NCBI RefSeq assembly: GCF_035917235.1 | Contig: NZ_CP108423.1 | Coordinates: 372,001 to 436,000 of the forward strand | DNA length: 64,000 nt | Direction of reading: 5' to 3' | From: Streptomyces sp. NBC_01294 | Lineage (GTDB): Bacteria > Actinomycetota > Actinomycetes > Streptomycetales > Streptomycetaceae | Shown here: piece after piece, positions 42,204-50,775 of the stretch | How positions within the stretch are numbered: position 1 is the first letter of the stretch | How the letters are laid out: every line of letters starts with the position of its first letter | Position numbers and translations under genes: made by a program | The notes under the pieces: model-generated | What the model saw: only the letters and a program-made list of their open reading frames with translations | What the model was told of the DNA's origin: nothing | Database searches by the model: none

Positions 42204-42764
42204 TCAGAACGTCCAGCGGGTGTGGGTGTAGACCCCGTCGTCCCGGCCGAAGCCGTACGCCGTGCCCGGGGCCACCGCGAAGACCATGTCGTCCCCCTTC
42301 CGGATCGCGTCCCCCATCCCGTGGAAGGTCCCTTCGGGCGAGGTCATGTGGTGCCCGTACTTCGTCTCGAACGCCGCGATCACCTCCTCCAGCACCGCCC
42401 GGTCGGCGACCTGCTCCGCCGTGCCCTCGATCACGAGGTCGAGCCCTTCGGTGAGCGAGTTGCCGCCGGTGGTCAGCGCGCAGTGCCCGTCGTGAGCGAG
42501 GTTCCTCGCCTTCTGCTCGCCCGGGCCGGTGGAGAAGTACAGCACCCCGGCGTGCCAGGCGGCGATCACGGGAGTGACGTGGAGCCGGCCGTCGGGGCGC
42601 ACCGTGGACACCCAGAAGATCTCGGCCGCCTCCAGCTGTCGCTGCGCCTCGGCCCACTCGGTGGCGGTGACGTCCGCGGCACCCGGGCGAGGAGTGAGCG
42701 CGGAGTTGTAGCGGGCGTCGAGTTCGGTCGTCGCGGGTTGCTTCTCGGGACCCTGTGCCGACAT
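42204..42764 (-). CDS. Pyridoxamine 5'-phosphate oxidase-fold protein
   Basis: A 186-residue split-barrel flavin-fold protein. It has the EIFWVSTVRPDGRLHVTPVIAAWHAGVLYFSTGPGEQKARNL pattern of F420- or FMN-dependent oxidoreductases of the PNPOx-like superfamily, then LVIEGTAEQVAD. Such proteins bind FMN, F420 or heme; which one is not clear. The ATG at 42764 has AGGAG six bases upstream. The last codons and the stop lie in three 9-bp tandem units (AACGTCCAG type, 42190-42216), which may shift the C-terminus in related strains. It lies 185 bases upstream of, and co-directional with, the SDR gene. Confidence 0.87.
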   Translation of the reverse strand: MSAQGPEKQPATTELDARYNSALTPRPGAADVTATEWAEAQRQLEAAEIFWVSTVRPDGRLHVTPVIAAWHAGVLYFSTGPGEQKARNLAHDGHCALTTGGNSLTEGLDLVIEGTAEQVADRAVLEEVIAAFETKYGHHMTSPEGTFHGMGDAIRKGDDMVFAVAPGTAYGFGRDDGVYTHTRWTF

Positions 42765-43006
42765 CGCGGATCTCCTGCCTCTCCCCTGCACCCAGTCTCT
42801 ACGGACCCTCTCCAGCCCCTGTATAGACCGGCTGCCCGCACCGAAGCCGCCGCCGCGCCGCCCGTCGGCCGCACATCCACCCCCGCCCACCGTCCGTGTG
42901 CCCCCGTGCCTGCGACGGAGCCTGCTCCGAGTCCGTCCATCCGCAGGGCGCCTCGGTCGGCGTACCCTCCTTCCTCGGGACAGGGCGAGGGCTGGGGTGC
43001 GCGGGT

Positions 43007-43531
43007 ATGGGTGTGCGGGGGCGGGCTTACCGGTACGTTGGACCTGCCGAGCTGTTGGCGCTCGTCCGGCCCGGGTGCGAGGGCCGGAGGATTCGCTCGG
43101 CTGCGGACCTCGGGGACTGGGCTTCGGCGCTGCCGGCGGAGGAACTGGCCGAGCCCTTCACCTTCGTCGTCGACACCGCCGGTGTCCTGCGTCTCGCGCC
43201 GCGGCGCAGCGAGCACGTGGCGTGTGCCGGGGCGGAACCGGTTCTGGGAGCCGGTGAGATGGCCTTCCGCACGGAGTCCGGAGCATGGGCGGTCTGCGAG
43301 GTCAGCAACCAGTCGACCGGCTACTGTCCCGACGTCGGGTCGTGGACGGCTGTCGCGGACGCGCTGGACGCGGCCGGGATCGAGCGCCCGTCCGGGTTCA
43401 CGCACGCGGTGGTGTTCCGGCGCTGCCCCGCCTGTCGCCGGCTCAACATCGTGCGGGACGGGGACTTCGTCTGCGTGTTCTGCGACGGGGCACTGCCGCC
43501 GGAGTGGAACGTGGACGGCAGTCACCTCTGA
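43007..43531 (+). CDS. Hypothetical protein with a Cys-rich, zinc-ribbon-like C-terminus
   Basis: A 174-residue protein with no named family. Residues 1-100 are alpha/beta (YVGPAELLALVRPGCEGRRI, FTFVVDTAGVLRLAPRRSEHVACAGAEPVLGAGEM). The C-terminal part carries CPACRRLNIVRDGDFVCVFC, two Cys-x2-Cys pairs 14 residues apart that should bind Zn(II). This makes it a possible nucleic-acid or protein-binding protein. The start is the ATG at 43007; the longer frame from 42896 is less likely to be coding. It stands divergent from the flavin-fold gene. Confidence 0.75.
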   Translation: MGVRGRAYRYVGPAELLALVRPGCEGRRIRSAADLGDWASALPAEELAEPFTFVVDTAGVLRLAPRRSEHVACAGAEPVLGAGEMAFRTESGAWAVCEVSNQSTGYCPDVGSWTAVADALDAAGIERPSGFTHAVVFRRCPACRRLNIVRDGDFVCVFCDGALPPEWNVDGSHL

Positions 43532-43611
43532 CGCCGATGCCTGCTGGTCAATGACGCACCGTCACCGTCACCGTCACCTTTACCGGCGCTGACGGTCCGC
43601 GGAGTCGGCGG

Positions 43612-44310
43612 CTACGAGGACCCGAGCAGGTCCAGGAGCGGCGCCAGTCCCCCGGGGCGCTGATCGACCGGCAGGTGGTCGACGAAGTGCACCGGGCAGC
43701 CCAGGGCCCGCGCGCCGCCGTCCGCCCTGCGGTCGTCGCCGACCATCAGCACGTCGGCCGGCACCAGGCCGAGCCGGTCGCAGGCGGTCCGGAAGACGAC
43801 CGGATCGGGCTTCTGCGCGCCCAGCTCGAAGGACAGCACGTAGGTGTCGACCAGCGCGTCCAGGCCGTGCGCGCGGAAGACCGGCCGGAGGTCCCATCCG
43901 ATGTTGCTCACCACGGCCACCGGGACGCCCCGCCGCCGCAGTTCACGCAGCGTCGGTTCGGTGTCCGGGTACGGCTGCCAGGCGGCCGGGGTCATGTGGC
44001 GGTCGTAGAGCGCCTGCACCAGCTCCGCTGCCGGCAGCCCGGCCGCCTCCGCCAGCCCGCCGTAGGCGGCGCGGTGCTGCTCGGCGCTCATGTCCCGCTC
44101 GTGCCAGAGCGTTTCGAGGTGCGCGGGTATGTGCCGGGGCGCCGGCCCGCCCGGCAGGGCTCCGTACTCCGTCAGCCGCCGCGCCGTCTCGGCGAACTCC
44201 TCGTCGGCCAGCGTGATGCCGGTCGCCGCGAGGGTGGTGGCGAGCCACTCCTCGGTCGACTCGATGCGCAGCAGCGTGCCGGAGAAGTCGAACATCACTC
44301 CTTTGATCAT
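43612..44310 (-). CDS. HAD superfamily phosphatase
   Basis: A 232-residue HAD hydrolase. Motif I is MFDFSGTLL (in place of DxDGT, Asp is kept as the nucleophile while the second acid is Ser). Motif II is VAVVSNIG, motif III the Lys in GAQKPDPVVF, and motif IV VLMVGDDRRADGG. The cap is a helical insert after residue ~20, so it is a type I cap enzyme. The changed second Asp (DFS) may lower activity or indicate a different reaction. The start has no ribosome binding site. It is preceded by the L,D-transpeptidase gene on the same strand, over a repeat-rich gap. Confidence 0.88.
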   Translation of the reverse strand: MIKGVMFDFSGTLLRIESTEEWLATTLAATGITLADEEFAETARRLTEYGALPGGPAPRHIPAHLETLWHERDMSAEQHRAAYGGLAEAAGLPAAELVQALYDRHMTPAAWQPYPDTEPTLRELRRRGVPVAVVSNIGWDLRPVFRAHGLDALVDTYVLSFELGAQKPDPVVFRTACDRLGLVPADVLMVGDDRRADGGARALGCPVHFVDHLPVDQRPGGLAPLLDLLGSS

Positions 44311-44406
44311 GCGGTGATCGTAGGGCAGGCCCGGCCCCGCCCGTGAGCGGTCGCCGTACTGCGGCTCCCCGGTCCGTCCGCCGCCCACCCGACCCCGGGC
44401 ACCATC

Positions 44407-44447
44407 CCCGACCCCGACCGCGACCGCGACCCCGACCGCGCCCGCGG
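44407..44447. repeat. Hexamer-type GACCGC/GACCCC repeat between two genes
   Basis: About six copies of CGACC(C/G) hexamers occupy the 140-base gap between the HAD and L,D-transpeptidase genes (44311-44450). No hairpin or gene was seen there. Confidence 0.6.
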
Positions 44448-44450
44448 CGG

Positions 44451-45902
44451 TCAGGTGGTCGGGTGCAGCCGGGACGGAGTGGTCGGTGAACTCTGCGGGC
44501 CGGCATCCATGGTGGCCAGGGCGCTGCCCGCCAGCCAGCTCCGCCAGTCCATGTTCCAGTCGCCGATGCCGTTGTCGAAGGGGGCCATCTTCGCTCCCCC
44601 GCTGTTGACCACCTCCACGATGTCCCCTTCGCGGACCGTCCGGAAGAACCAGGCGGCGTCCTCGGTGCTCATGCCCGTACAGCCGTGGCTGACGTTCTCC
44701 TCGCCCTGAGCCTCGACCGACCAGGGCGCGGCGTGGATGTACTCGCCGCTCCACGTCACGCGCGTCGCGTAGAGGACGGGCAGGTCGTAGAACTCCTTGG
44801 TGCCGCGCTTGATGCCGACGCTGTCCCCGCGCATCCGGACCTTGGGCTCCTTGCGCAGGACGACCTTGATGCCGCTGCGCGTCCTGAACCCCGCCTTGCC
44901 GGTGGTGACCGGGATCGTCTTGATGACCCGTCCGTTGCGGCGTACGGTCATCCGGTGGGTGGCGGAGTCGGTGACGGCCTCGATCCGGTCCGCGATGGTG
45001 AACTCCAGGGCGTCGGAGGGGCCGCCGTAGTCGTGGTCCCCGACCTGGACCCCGTCGAGACCGCTGCGGACGCGGACGACGGTGTGGGCGGGCCAGTACG
45101 TGCGCGGCCGGAAGTGCAGGGTCGAATCGTCGACCCAGTGCCAGGCGCCTTCGACGTGGGGCTCCGAGGTCACTTCCAGTGCCTGCTCCAGCCGGGCGCG
45201 GGCCGGGAGGTCGTCGGCGGGAACCGGCCGGCTGAGGGCGGCCGTCACGATCTCCCCCGCGCCGTACGTGCCGGGGCGGGGCCCGAACTCGACGGTCAGC
45301 CTGCCCCCGTCCGCGGGCGGCGCGGTCCGGAAGGCCATGGTCACGCCGACCGGGGTTCCCGCCTCGTCCTGGGCGCCGACCTGCACGGTGTAGGCCTGCC
45401 CCGCCCGCAGCGGCTCGGTGTTCGTCCAGCGCTCGCTGTGCGGGGCGAGTTCACCGGAAAGGTGGCGGCCGTGCGCGTCGCGTACGGTCACGTCCGTGAG
45501 GCGGCCCGGTTCCGCGAGGGTGATCTCCAGCGGGCCGCCGGCGTCCGTGGGAAGGACCTCCGTCCGGGCCGTGTGCGCCGCATCGCCGAGGGAGGGCTCC
45601 CTCAGTACGGATCCCACTCCGCGCGCGGTGGCCCGTACCCGCTGTTCCTGCCAGCCGCTGCACAGACCGGACCGGAACATGCGGACGTCGCACCCCGCCC
45701 CACCGGCCTCGCGGCCCTCGTCCAGCATCCTCCCGACCAGCAGGGTGAGCGCCGCTTCCCGCGGGGGACCCGCGAACGTCCCCTCCGAGTTGTCCGCACC
45801 GGGCGCCCGGCCCGGTGCCGCGGCGACGACCAGCATGGCCCCCGTCACCGCCGCAACGGCGCCCCACGCCTTGGTCGGTTGTGTCCGTCGCATTCGTGGC
45901 AT
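44451..45902 (-). CDS. L,D-transpeptidase with Ig-like domains
   Basis: A 483-residue exported enzyme. The signal segment is AWGAVAAVTGAMLVVAAAPG. Two Ig-like regions follow (residues ~115-300: GQAYTVQVGAQDEAGTPVGVTMAF, FGPRPGTYGAGEIVTAALSRPV, THTVVRVRSG). The YkuD catalytic domain then has IHAAPWS with the conserved His and NVSHGCTGMSTEDAAWFF with the S-H-G-C nucleophile. It should form 3-3 cross-links in peptidoglycan or attach proteins to it. The first ~85 residues of the longer frame are omitted because the signal peptide begins at 45902. The ATG lacks a clear ribosome binding site. Confidence 0.93.
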   Translation of the reverse strand: MPRMRRTQPTKAWGAVAAVTGAMLVVAAAPGRAPGADNSEGTFAGPPREAALTLLVGRMLDEGREAGGAGCDVRMFRSGLCSGWQEQRVRATARGVGSVLREPSLGDAAHTARTEVLPTDAGGPLEITLAEPGRLTDVTVRDAHGRHLSGELAPHSERWTNTEPLRAGQAYTVQVGAQDEAGTPVGVTMAFRTAPPADGGRLTVEFGPRPGTYGAGEIVTAALSRPVPADDLPARARLEQALEVTSEPHVEGAWHWVDDSTLHFRPRTYWPAHTVVRVRSGLDGVQVGDHDYGGPSDALEFTIADRIEAVTDSATHRMTVRRNGRVIKTIPVTTGKAGFRTRSGIKVVLRKEPKVRMRGDSVGIKRGTKEFYDLPVLYATRVTWSGEYIHAAPWSVEAQGEENVSHGCTGMSTEDAAWFFRTVREGDIVEVVNSGGAKMAPFDNGIGDWNMDWRSWLAGSALATMDAGPQSSPTTPSRLHPTT

Positions 45903-46068
45903 AGCCGTATCAAACCGATGGGGAGACAAAATGATGATCATGGACTCGGCCCTGCGGCCGAACGGCACCCCAAGAGAACTCGTACGGAGCACAAACCGGT
46001 CGGCCGCGGCCGGGACGTGAGCCGAATACTCGGATGCCCCCGGGCGGCCCGCCCCGGACAATGCGTCC

Positions 46069-46575
46069 ATGGCCATTCGCGCAGTACGCCCGGACGAACT
46101 GACCGTCCTCCAGGACGTCGAGCGGGCAGCCGGTCGCTGCTTCCGGGACATCGGCATGCCGGAGATCGCCGACGACGAACCGCTGACGACCGGTGAACTC
46201 GCCCGCTACCAGCGGGCCCGGCTGGCCTGGGTCGCGGTCGACGGGGCCGACGCACCGGTCGCCTACCTGATCGCCGACCGGGTCGACGGCAGCCTCCACG
46301 TCGAGCAGGTGTCCGTCCATCCGGACCATGCGCGCCGCGGCGTGGGCCGGTCCCTGCTGGAACACCTGGCAGGGCTGGCCGTGCGCGAAGAGGTCCCCGC
46401 GCTGACCCTCACCACCTTCACCGAGGTCCCGTGGAACGCCCCGTACTACGCGCGCTGCGGCTTCCGGCTCCTGAACGACGCCGGACTCACCCCCGGACTG
46501 CGGGAGATCCGCGCGCAGGAGGCGGCACACGGTCTGGACCGGTGGCCCCGCGCCTGCATGCGGCGGGACCTGTGA
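46069..46575 (+). CDS. GNAT family N-acetyltransferase
   Basis: A 168-residue GNAT protein. The acetyl-CoA loop is VSVHPDHARRGVGRSLLEHLA (residues ~80-100, Q/RxxGxG/A type), preceded by the strand GSLHVEQ and followed by ALTLTTFTEVPWNAPYYARCGF. It is a single-domain cytoplasmic acetyltransferase. The substrate is unknown; amines and antibiotics are both possible. It is divergent from the L,D-transpeptidase gene and convergent with the secreted protein at 46630. Confidence 0.9.
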   Translation: MAIRAVRPDELTVLQDVERAAGRCFRDIGMPEIADDEPLTTGELARYQRARLAWVAVDGADAPVAYLIADRVDGSLHVEQVSVHPDHARRGVGRSLLEHLAGLAVREEVPALTLTTFTEVPWNAPYYARCGFRLLNDAGLTPGLREIRAQEAAHGLDRWPRACMRRDL

Positions 46576-46587
46576 CGACCGGGCCGA

Positions 46588-46602
46588 CCGGGCGCTGCCC
46601 GG
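46588..46602. terminator. Short hairpin between convergent genes
   Basis: CCGGGC-gct-GCCCGG, a 6-bp stem, followed by two similar GGCGGCTGCCCG units, lies between the stops at 46575 and 46630. Confidence 0.4.
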
Positions 46603-46629
46603 CGGCTGCCCGGCGGCTGTCCGCGCCGC

Positions 46630-47100
46630 TCAGATGCCGGCCGACGCCATCTCGATGATCGACCGGTAATGGGCTGCCGCGGACACCACGCAGGCGCGGT
46701 AGGTGCGGTTGTCCCTGACCACCAGGAAGTAGTCCCTGATCTGCTTCCAGTACTGGCGCAGGTAGCTGAGCCCCGGCACGAAACCCGGGGGCCTGGGGAC
46801 CAGGGCGAAGGCCTCGGAGCACTTGAGGATGCCGCCGGTCACCTCCGACAGCACGTCCGCCACCTCGGCGTTCATGTTCCAGCCCGCGGCCAGTTCCGGG
46901 GTCCAGATAGAACCGGCGATCTCCCGCAGCCGCTCCTGCTCCTCGGGGGTCGGATCGCTCTCGATGGCCGGCGCACCCACCGTGACCGGGTGGCCGCCGG
47001 CGGCACCGGCGGCCTGCGCGGGCACCGCGGCGCCCGCCCCGAGCAGGGCACCCGCGGCGACCAGTGCCACCGCCGAAAGCCTGAGTGAACGTACCGCCAT
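46630..47100 (-). CDS. Small secreted protein, unknown function
   Basis: A 156-residue exported protein. The signal peptide is RLSAVALVAAGALLGAGAAVPAQA (cleavage after AQA at residue ~30). The mature part is helical: DPTPEEQERLREIAGSIWTPELAAGW, NAEVADVLSEVTGGILKCSEAF, and LRQYWKQIRDYFLVVRDNRTYRACVVSAAAHY, with two Cys that could form a disulfide. The ATG has GGGAGGGG five bases upstream. I recognise no family. The gene stands alone, divergent from the epimerase gene. Confidence 0.8.
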   Translation of the reverse strand: MAVRSLRLSAVALVAAGALLGAGAAVPAQAAGAAGGHPVTVGAPAIESDPTPEEQERLREIAGSIWTPELAAGWNMNAEVADVLSEVTGGILKCSEAFALVPRPPGFVPGLSYLRQYWKQIRDYFLVVRDNRTYRACVVSAAAHYRSIIEMASAGI

Positions 47101-47321
47101 GTCCGCCCCTCCCGCCGTACCGGAAATCCGTTGCCAGGATCGCGCGTTGAGATTTCCATGCCCCTGTCACGCAGTCAACGGCGCCTCGCGGGCCTGGCCG
47201 GATCCGTACCCGCACCCCGCCTTCTCCCCGCCCTCTCCCCATCCGCACCCCTCCCACACCTGTCCTTCGCCGAGCGCGAACCGAGCTCGCGGGTGCACCC
47301 CCGATGTGCTGAGGTAGCGGG

Positions 47322-48311
47322 ATGGATCTTCTGATACTGGGCGGGACCGCATGGTTGGGCCGTGAGATCACGCGGCAGGCACTGGAGCGCGGGCACGAGG
47401 TGACCTGCCTGGCGCGCGGCGAGAGCGGCGCCGTCGCCCCCGGTGCCCGGCTGGTGGCGGCGGACCGGAAGCAGGAGTCCGCCTACGACGAGCTCCTCGA
47501 CCGCGACTGGGACGCGGTGATGGAGGTGTCGTGGCAGCCGGGCTTCGTCCGGGGCGCGCTCGCGGCCCTCGCCGGGCGGGCCAGGCACTGGACCTACGTC
47601 TCCTCCATCAGCGCCTACGCCGACCACGGCACGGTCGGCGCCGACGAGTCGGCCGCGCTGCTCGCCCCGGCCGACGGGCCGTACGTGGAGCGGGAGGAGT
47701 ACGGCGAGGCCAAGGTCACCTGCGAGGCGGCCTCGCTCGCGGCGGTGGGAGACCGGCTCGTCATCGCCCGGGCCGGCCTGATCGCAGGGCCCGGCGACCA
47801 CAGCGGGCGGTCGGGGTACTGGGTGGCCCGCTCCGCTCGCGAGGTGGACCAGCCGATGCTCGTCCCCCGTTCCCCCGGCCTGCCGACGCAGGCGGTCGAC
47901 GTGCGCGACCTCGCGGGCTGGCTGCTGGACCTCGCGGAGAAGCGCGCCGCCGGAACCTTCGACGCCGTCGGGCCCGTCGTCCCCTTCGACGAGTGGGTGG
48001 ACCTGTCGCGGCGCGTGGCCGGGCACACCGGGCCGGTGGCGTCGGTGGAGGCCCAGTGGCTGCTCGATCAGGGGGTCGGGCCGTTCATGGGCCCCGAGTC
48101 GATGGCCATGTGGATGCCGGATCCCCTGTGGGCGGGCTTCTGTGCGCGCAGCGGAGCCGCGGCGCGCGCGGCCGGGCTGCAGCACCGGCCGCGTGTGGAG
48201 ATGCTGGAGGACCTGCTGCGGTGGGAGCGCGCCGAGGGGCTGGACCGGACCCGACGGGCCGGCCTGAGCACGGCCCGCGAGCGCGAGCTGCTCACCGCAC
48301 TCGACGGCTGA
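47322..48311 (+). CDS. NAD-dependent epimerase/dehydratase (extended SDR)
   Basis: A 329-residue protein. It begins [21 protein letters not shown], an extended-SDR dinucleotide fold (GGTxxxG), with [12 protein letters not shown] supplying the Ser and Tyr region; the catalytic Tyr-x-x-x-Lys is YGEAK. The substrate is unknown; relatives act on nucleotide sugars or isoflavone-type compounds. The C-terminal half ([21 protein letters not shown]) is helical and binds substrate. The start GTG/ATG region follows GAGGTAGCGGG. It is convergent with the MerR gene over a hairpin. Confidence 0.87.
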   Translation: MDLLILGGTAWLGREITRQALERGHEVTCLARGESGAVAPGARLVAADRKQESAYDELLDRDWDAVMEVSWQPGFVRGALAALAGRARHWTYVSSISAYADHGTVGADESAALLAPADGPYVEREEYGEAKVTCEAASLAAVGDRLVIARAGLIAGPGDHSGRSGYWVARSAREVDQPMLVPRSPGLPTQAVDVRDLAGWLLDLAEKRAAGTFDAVGPVVPFDEWVDLSRRVAGHTGPVASVEAQWLLDQGVGPFMGPESMAMWMPDPLWAGFCARSGAAARAAGLQHRPRVEMLEDLLRWERAEGLDRTRRAGLSTARERELLTALDG

Positions 48312-48316
48312 GAGCG

Positions 48317-48333
48317 CCCCGGAGCGTCCGGGG
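48317..48333. terminator. Hairpin after the epimerase gene
   Basis: CCCCGGA-gcg-TCCGGGG, a perfect 7-bp stem six bases after the epimerase stop. It lies between convergent genes (stops 48311 and 48373). Confidence 0.6.
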
Positions 48334-48372
48334 GGCGGCCGGGGCGGCCGACGGTGGGGCTGAACCCGCGGG

Positions 48373-49023
48373 TCACGACAGGCCGTACCGCCGGGCCGAC
48401 TCCTCCTCCTGGGCGAGTCGGTGCAGCGCCTTGAGCACCGGCTGGAAGAGTATGGCCGCCGCGACGGCCGCCTCGGCCTTCTGTGCCTCGGAGGGGTACG
48501 CCTCCACCAAGTCCAGGTCGCGCACGGCCGCTTGGTGCATCAGCCGGGCGTACGGGGCCATCAGGGCGGCATCCCACGGATGGCCGAGCCGGATGAGCGT
48601 GGCCACCCACGCCACGAGCGACCGGTGGACGGGGGACAGGTCGCCCAACTCCCGGGCGGTGGACCAGCCGAGCACGCCGACCTCGGCGCGCGCGGTGACC
48701 ACGGCCTCGTCGTCGCCCTGCTGGTCGCCCGGCCCGGGCTCCTCGGGCAGCGCCCACTGGGCCGTGCCGAGGCGGATCGTCCGGCCCAGGGAGTCGTCGT
48801 CGACGTGCCGGAGCACTTCACGGACCGTTGCCACCGGGACCTGGCCGACCTGGCCGACCTGGATCATCGCGCGGACCAGCCGCAGCCTGCGCAAGTGGCC
48901 GTCGTCGTAGTCGGCGGTCGTCGCGCTGACCCGATGGCCCGGCGGCAACAGCCCTTCGCGCAGGTAGTACTTGATCGTGGCGATCGCGACGCCGCTCCGC
49001 TCACTCAACTCCGCGAGCCGCAC
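48373..49023 (-). CDS. MerR family regulator
   Basis: A ~216-residue regulator. The MerR domain is RLAELSERSGVAIATIKYYLREGLLPPGHRVSATTADYDDGHLRRLRLVRAMIQ. The recognition helix IKYYLREGLLP is standard; the remaining ~140 residues are helical and could sense a ligand (no Cys or metal site is seen). I choose the GTG at 49023, which has GGAGGG nine bases upstream, over the ATG at 49065, where the extra 14 residues are Ala/Gly-rich. The target is unknown; the divergent side has no gene for 100 bases other than the co-directional methyltransferase. Confidence 0.85.
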   Translation of the reverse strand: MRLAELSERSGVAIATIKYYLREGLLPPGHRVSATTADYDDGHLRRLRLVRAMIQVGQVGQVPVATVREVLRHVDDDSLGRTIRLGTAQWALPEEPGPGDQQGDDEAVVTARAEVGVLGWSTARELGDLSPVHRSLVAWVATLIRLGHPWDAALMAPYARLMHQAAVRDLDLVEAYPSEAQKAEAAVAAAILFQPVLKALHRLAQEEESARRYGLS

Positions 49024-49125
49024 TCTCCCGAACCCTCCCTCGGCCAGTGCGGCCAGTGCGACCATCCCACCATGTGACGGTTGGACGGCGGCGGGCCGGG
49101 CCCGGTCAGTGAACCGGGCCTCCGG

Positions 49126-49947
49126 TCACGGCCGAGGCCTCGTCGCGAGGGTGGCCGTGACGGCGACGGTCCGGGTGTACGTGCCGCCCGGGTCGTGGTC
49201 CAGCAGGGCCTGACGCAGCGCGGACTCGAAGGCCCCCTGCCGGTCGCCGAGCAGGGCCGGACTGGACCGGGGGAAGGAGAGCTGGAGGCCGACCAGCTGG
49301 TCCGCGGTGAAGCGCAGACGCTGGTTCCAGACGGTCGTGTCGATACGGGAGAACGCCGACTTCGCAAGGTGCTCGTCCAGGTCCTCGGGACGGGCCTGGT
49401 CCTCCGGACGGGCCGGGTCATCCGGACCGGCCACGCCGTCCTCCGTGCGCCCGTCGGCTCCGAGGAAGTGCGCGCACACCTCCTCCACGACGGAGATCCA
49501 GGGCGGACTCTGCCCCTCCGGACCGGCCGCGGAGGAGACGAGGACGATCCCGCCCCGGGGCGCGAGCATGGCGTCGAGGTCGGCCAGCACCCGTACCCGG
49601 TCCATCCGGCGGAACGCGCTGCCGATGACGCACAGGTCGATCCGGGGCAGGCACAGCCGGCTGACCACGGAGGCGTCACCCTCCAGCCAGGAGACGTTCG
49701 TACAGCCGTGCTCCTCGGCGAGCCTGCGCCCTTCGGCGAGCATGGCCGGTTCCGGGTCGACGGCGTAGACGTGGTCGACCAGCGGCGCCAGGGCCATGCT
49801 GTTCGCGCCCGGCCCGGCGCCGAGGTCCAGTACGGTCTGCCAGCCGTCGAGGGCGAACCGGTCCGCGAGCAGCCTGTAGAACTCCGCCGGGTACGGCGGC
49901 CGGTAGCGGGCGTGAAAGGGGGCGGCGGACGCGAACGGGGTGCTCAT
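49126..49947 (-). CDS. Class I SAM-dependent methyltransferase
   Basis: A 273-residue protein with the Rossmann-like methyltransferase core: motif I VLDLGAGPGANSMAL (residues ~38-52), the acidic VYAVDPEPAML that binds the SAM ribose, SWLEGDAS, and LCVIGSAFRRMD. The centre has an acidic insert of DEDP-type residues (GPDDPARPEDQARPEDLDEHL). It starts at the ATG at 49947 with AGGGAGG five bases upstream. The longer frame is Arg/Ser-rich and unlikely. The acceptor substrate is unknown. Confidence 0.9.
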   Translation of the reverse strand: MSTPFASAAPFHARYRPPYPAEFYRLLADRFALDGWQTVLDLGAGPGANSMALAPLVDHVYAVDPEPAMLAEGRRLAEEHGCTNVSWLEGDASVVSRLCLPRIDLCVIGSAFRRMDRVRVLADLDAMLAPRGGIVLVSSAAGPEGQSPPWISVVEEVCAHFLGADGRTEDGVAGPDDPARPEDQARPEDLDEHLAKSAFSRIDTTVWNQRLRFTADQLVGLQLSFPRSSPALLGDRQGAFESALRQALLDHDPGGTYTRTVAVTATLATRPRP

Positions 49948-50062
49948 GGGGTCCTCCCTGGCCGGGGTTGCATCCGCCGATGGTGAATCACAACCCGGAG
50001 TTCGGCAGCGAGTGGCGCCCCGAATCCCCCGTACGGATGTCTGCCGTGGCGTGAGGCCATGA

Positions 50063-50662
50063 TCAGCCGGCCTGTGACACCCCCGGGGCGAGGACGAGGT
50101 GCGTGCGGCGCGCGGGAGGTCGCCAGATGAACGTGTCTGCGATTTCGGCGCTGAAGGCATGCGCCTGCCACTGGCCGGTGATGTCGCGCCAGTGCTCGAT
50201 GACGGCGTTGCGTTCGCCTGCCGCCTTCGTCCGGTCGTAGCCGAGGCCGAATTCGTAGACGCGACCCCCGTCCGACACGGCGACACCGGTCTCCGAGTGG
50301 GGCCCGTCCGGGAAGAGGTAGACGAGGACGGTGGTGGAGATGATCAGCCCGCGCTCGGCCAGCAGTTCTCGTAGGCGTGCCCAAAGGCTGTACGGACTCG
50401 TCCGCATCAGCCGAGTGCAGTTCACATGGACCCCTGCCGGCCGGCAGGGGTCGGCTGTGTGTTCGGGGAGCAAGGAAGCCAGCGCTTTCCAGGCCTCGGA
50501 CGCCTCTGCCGGGATCGGTGCGTCTTGGCGCAGCTGTCCGGCTGCGGTCCCGGGCGAGAAGGCCGCGGTGTCCTGCGGGGACGTTGCCGCCGCCCGTGGG
50601 CGGGACGGCCGGCGGTGACGAGACGACTCGTGTCGGAGCCGTCCGGGGAGCCTACGAGGCAT
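50063..50662 (-). CDS. Hypothetical protein
   Basis: A protein of up to 199 residues with no named family. The first ~40 residues are Arg/Ser-rich and may not be translated. The recognisable folded part starts about residue 48 (AEASEAWKALASLLPEHTADP...) and continues LRELLAERGLIISTTVLVYLFPDG and GGRVYEFGLGYDRTKAAGERNAVIEHWRDIT. It resembles small intracellular alpha/beta proteins. A 24-bp perfect palindrome lies inside the gene at 50429-50452. It is co-directional with the methyltransferase. Confidence 0.6.
   Translation of the reverse strand: MPRRLPGRLRHESSRHRRPSRPRAAATSPQDTAAFSPGTAAGQLRQDAPIPAEASEAWKALASLLPEHTADPCRPAGVHVNCTRLMRTSPYSLWARLRELLAERGLIISTTVLVYLFPDGPHSETGVAVSDGGRVYEFGLGYDRTKAAGERNAVIEHWRDITGQWQAHAFSAEIADTFIWRPPARRTHLVLAPGVSQAG
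50429..50452. repeat. Perfect 24-bp palindrome inside a coding region
   Basis: The 24 bases read the same on both strands, starting GACCCCTGCC and centred on GGCC. It codes for part of TADPCRPAGVH in the hypothetical protein. Such length is unusual by chance in coding DNA and could be an operator, a hairpin or a mobile-element footprint. Confidence 0.75.
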
Positions 50663-50775
50663 GGGCCTTTCGGATGGTCATGCCTCGTATCCTGCCATGT
50701 CCACAACCGTTTTCGCCCGGTCGGCGCCCGGCTTCGCGAGGTGTCCCCGGCGCCGCCGGCGTCGCCCGCGGGGCG

